From Reticulitermes speratus (taxonomy: Eukaryota > Arthropoda > Insecta > Blattodea > Rhinotermitidae): 64,000 nt of DNA. A program made the translations under genes and the position numbers. Where the stretch lies: positions 4,534,321-4,598,320 of the forward strand of contig JAJKFL010000005.1 of NCBI GenBank assembly GCA_021186555.1. The letters run 5' to 3'. The notes beneath the pieces were generated by a model, which was not told the DNA's origin, searched no databases, and worked only from the letters and a program-made list of their open reading frames with translations. Positions within the stretch are counted from its first letter, which is position 1. Each line of letters begins with the position of its first letter. Shown piece by piece: positions 63,621 through 64,000 of the stretch.

Positions 63621-64000
63621 GTACTATTGTACATGTAACGGAATCGGGGGAGACCCAGTTTATCTGTGAAATGTAACACCTTTGTTGACCGTACTGGCTG
63701 TTCGTGCTAGGTCCCAGCGTGTTTCCTGTGATGTTTGTGGTGGACAGAGAGCAGTGGCATTACTTTCTGTCCGAGTACTTTTGTTTTCATTTATCTGTTA
63801 TCATTCCATTCTTTCACCCATCGTTTCAAGCTGATACAATAGACCCATCAGTTGTTCGGTCTCTCTCCACCCCAAGAATAACAGAAAATAAACGAGAGCT
63901 GTTGTTATTGTTTGGTTTTGTGGAAAATGACGTAACGATCCTTTGTAATGCAATATTTCCTTTCTTTGTTAGGTCCGTAAATGGCACTTTCTGTATGTAT
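63621..64000. other. No gene seen
   Basis: Unassigned sequence to the window end. Confidence 0.4.

Overview
This window looks like gene-poor nuclear DNA of an arthropod, most likely an insect. It is AT-rich and contains no rRNA, no convincing tRNA gene, no CRISPR array and no bacterial-style operon. It is a dense mosaic of tRNA-derived SINEs, LINE remnants, DNA transposons and MITEs, fold-back repeats and long minisatellites. The repeat types would suit a large polyneopteran-type genome, but I cannot name the species from sequence alone. Almost all long open frames are artefacts: they lie inside tandem repeats, or they translate SINEs and palindromic MITEs. The only recognisable coding DNA is transposon-derived: a 5'-truncated non-LTR reverse transcriptase (27858-29087, minus), the N-terminal part of a PIF/Harbinger transposase (37046-37549, minus), a decayed Helitron helicase end (about 49620-50076, minus) and several C-terminal LINE fragments. 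One small exon-like segment (52313-52459, plus) could be the last exon of a membrane protein.

Layout. 1-4.2 kb: pogo/Tigger-like element, hairpin MITEs, ribozyme-bearing repeats. 4.2-10 kb: four minisatellites separated by SINEs and one inverted ribozyme element. 10-18 kb: LINE remnants, SINEs, two arrays, and a fold-back element (13119-13484) with a 14-bp target duplication. 18-26 kb: sparse sequence, a 61-bp array, hAT- and mariner-type MITEs. 26-29 kb: a LINE inserted into one arm of an inverted ribozyme element. 30-38.4 kb: fold-back elements, a 40-bp minisatellite, an inverted SINE duplication, a Harbinger element inside a SINE, and two adjacent ribozyme palindromes. 39-49 kb: a 20-bp array, a hAT element carrying its own 60-bp array, a polyadenylated retrocopy, near-perfect palindromes, clustered hairpin MITEs. 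49-64 kb: Helitron remnant, 70-bp and 45-bp arrays, more SINEs and LINE tails.

The most striking system is a family of minimal type I hammerhead ribozymes: a CTGANGA box, a short stem II, GAAA, then a self-complementary ACATGT or ACGT stem III. They occur repeatedly in the arms of inverted repeats flanked by 10-14 bp target duplications. This architecture matches what is known of Penelope-like retroelements, whose terminal repeats carry such ribozymes, although no Penelope reverse transcriptase is present. Several copies keep a complete core. Others have been split by a LINE, a SINE or a hAT insertion, so relative ages can be read directly. A second system is a roughly 80-bp, almost fully palindromic TA-flanked MITE present 12 times, whose two arms change together between copies.
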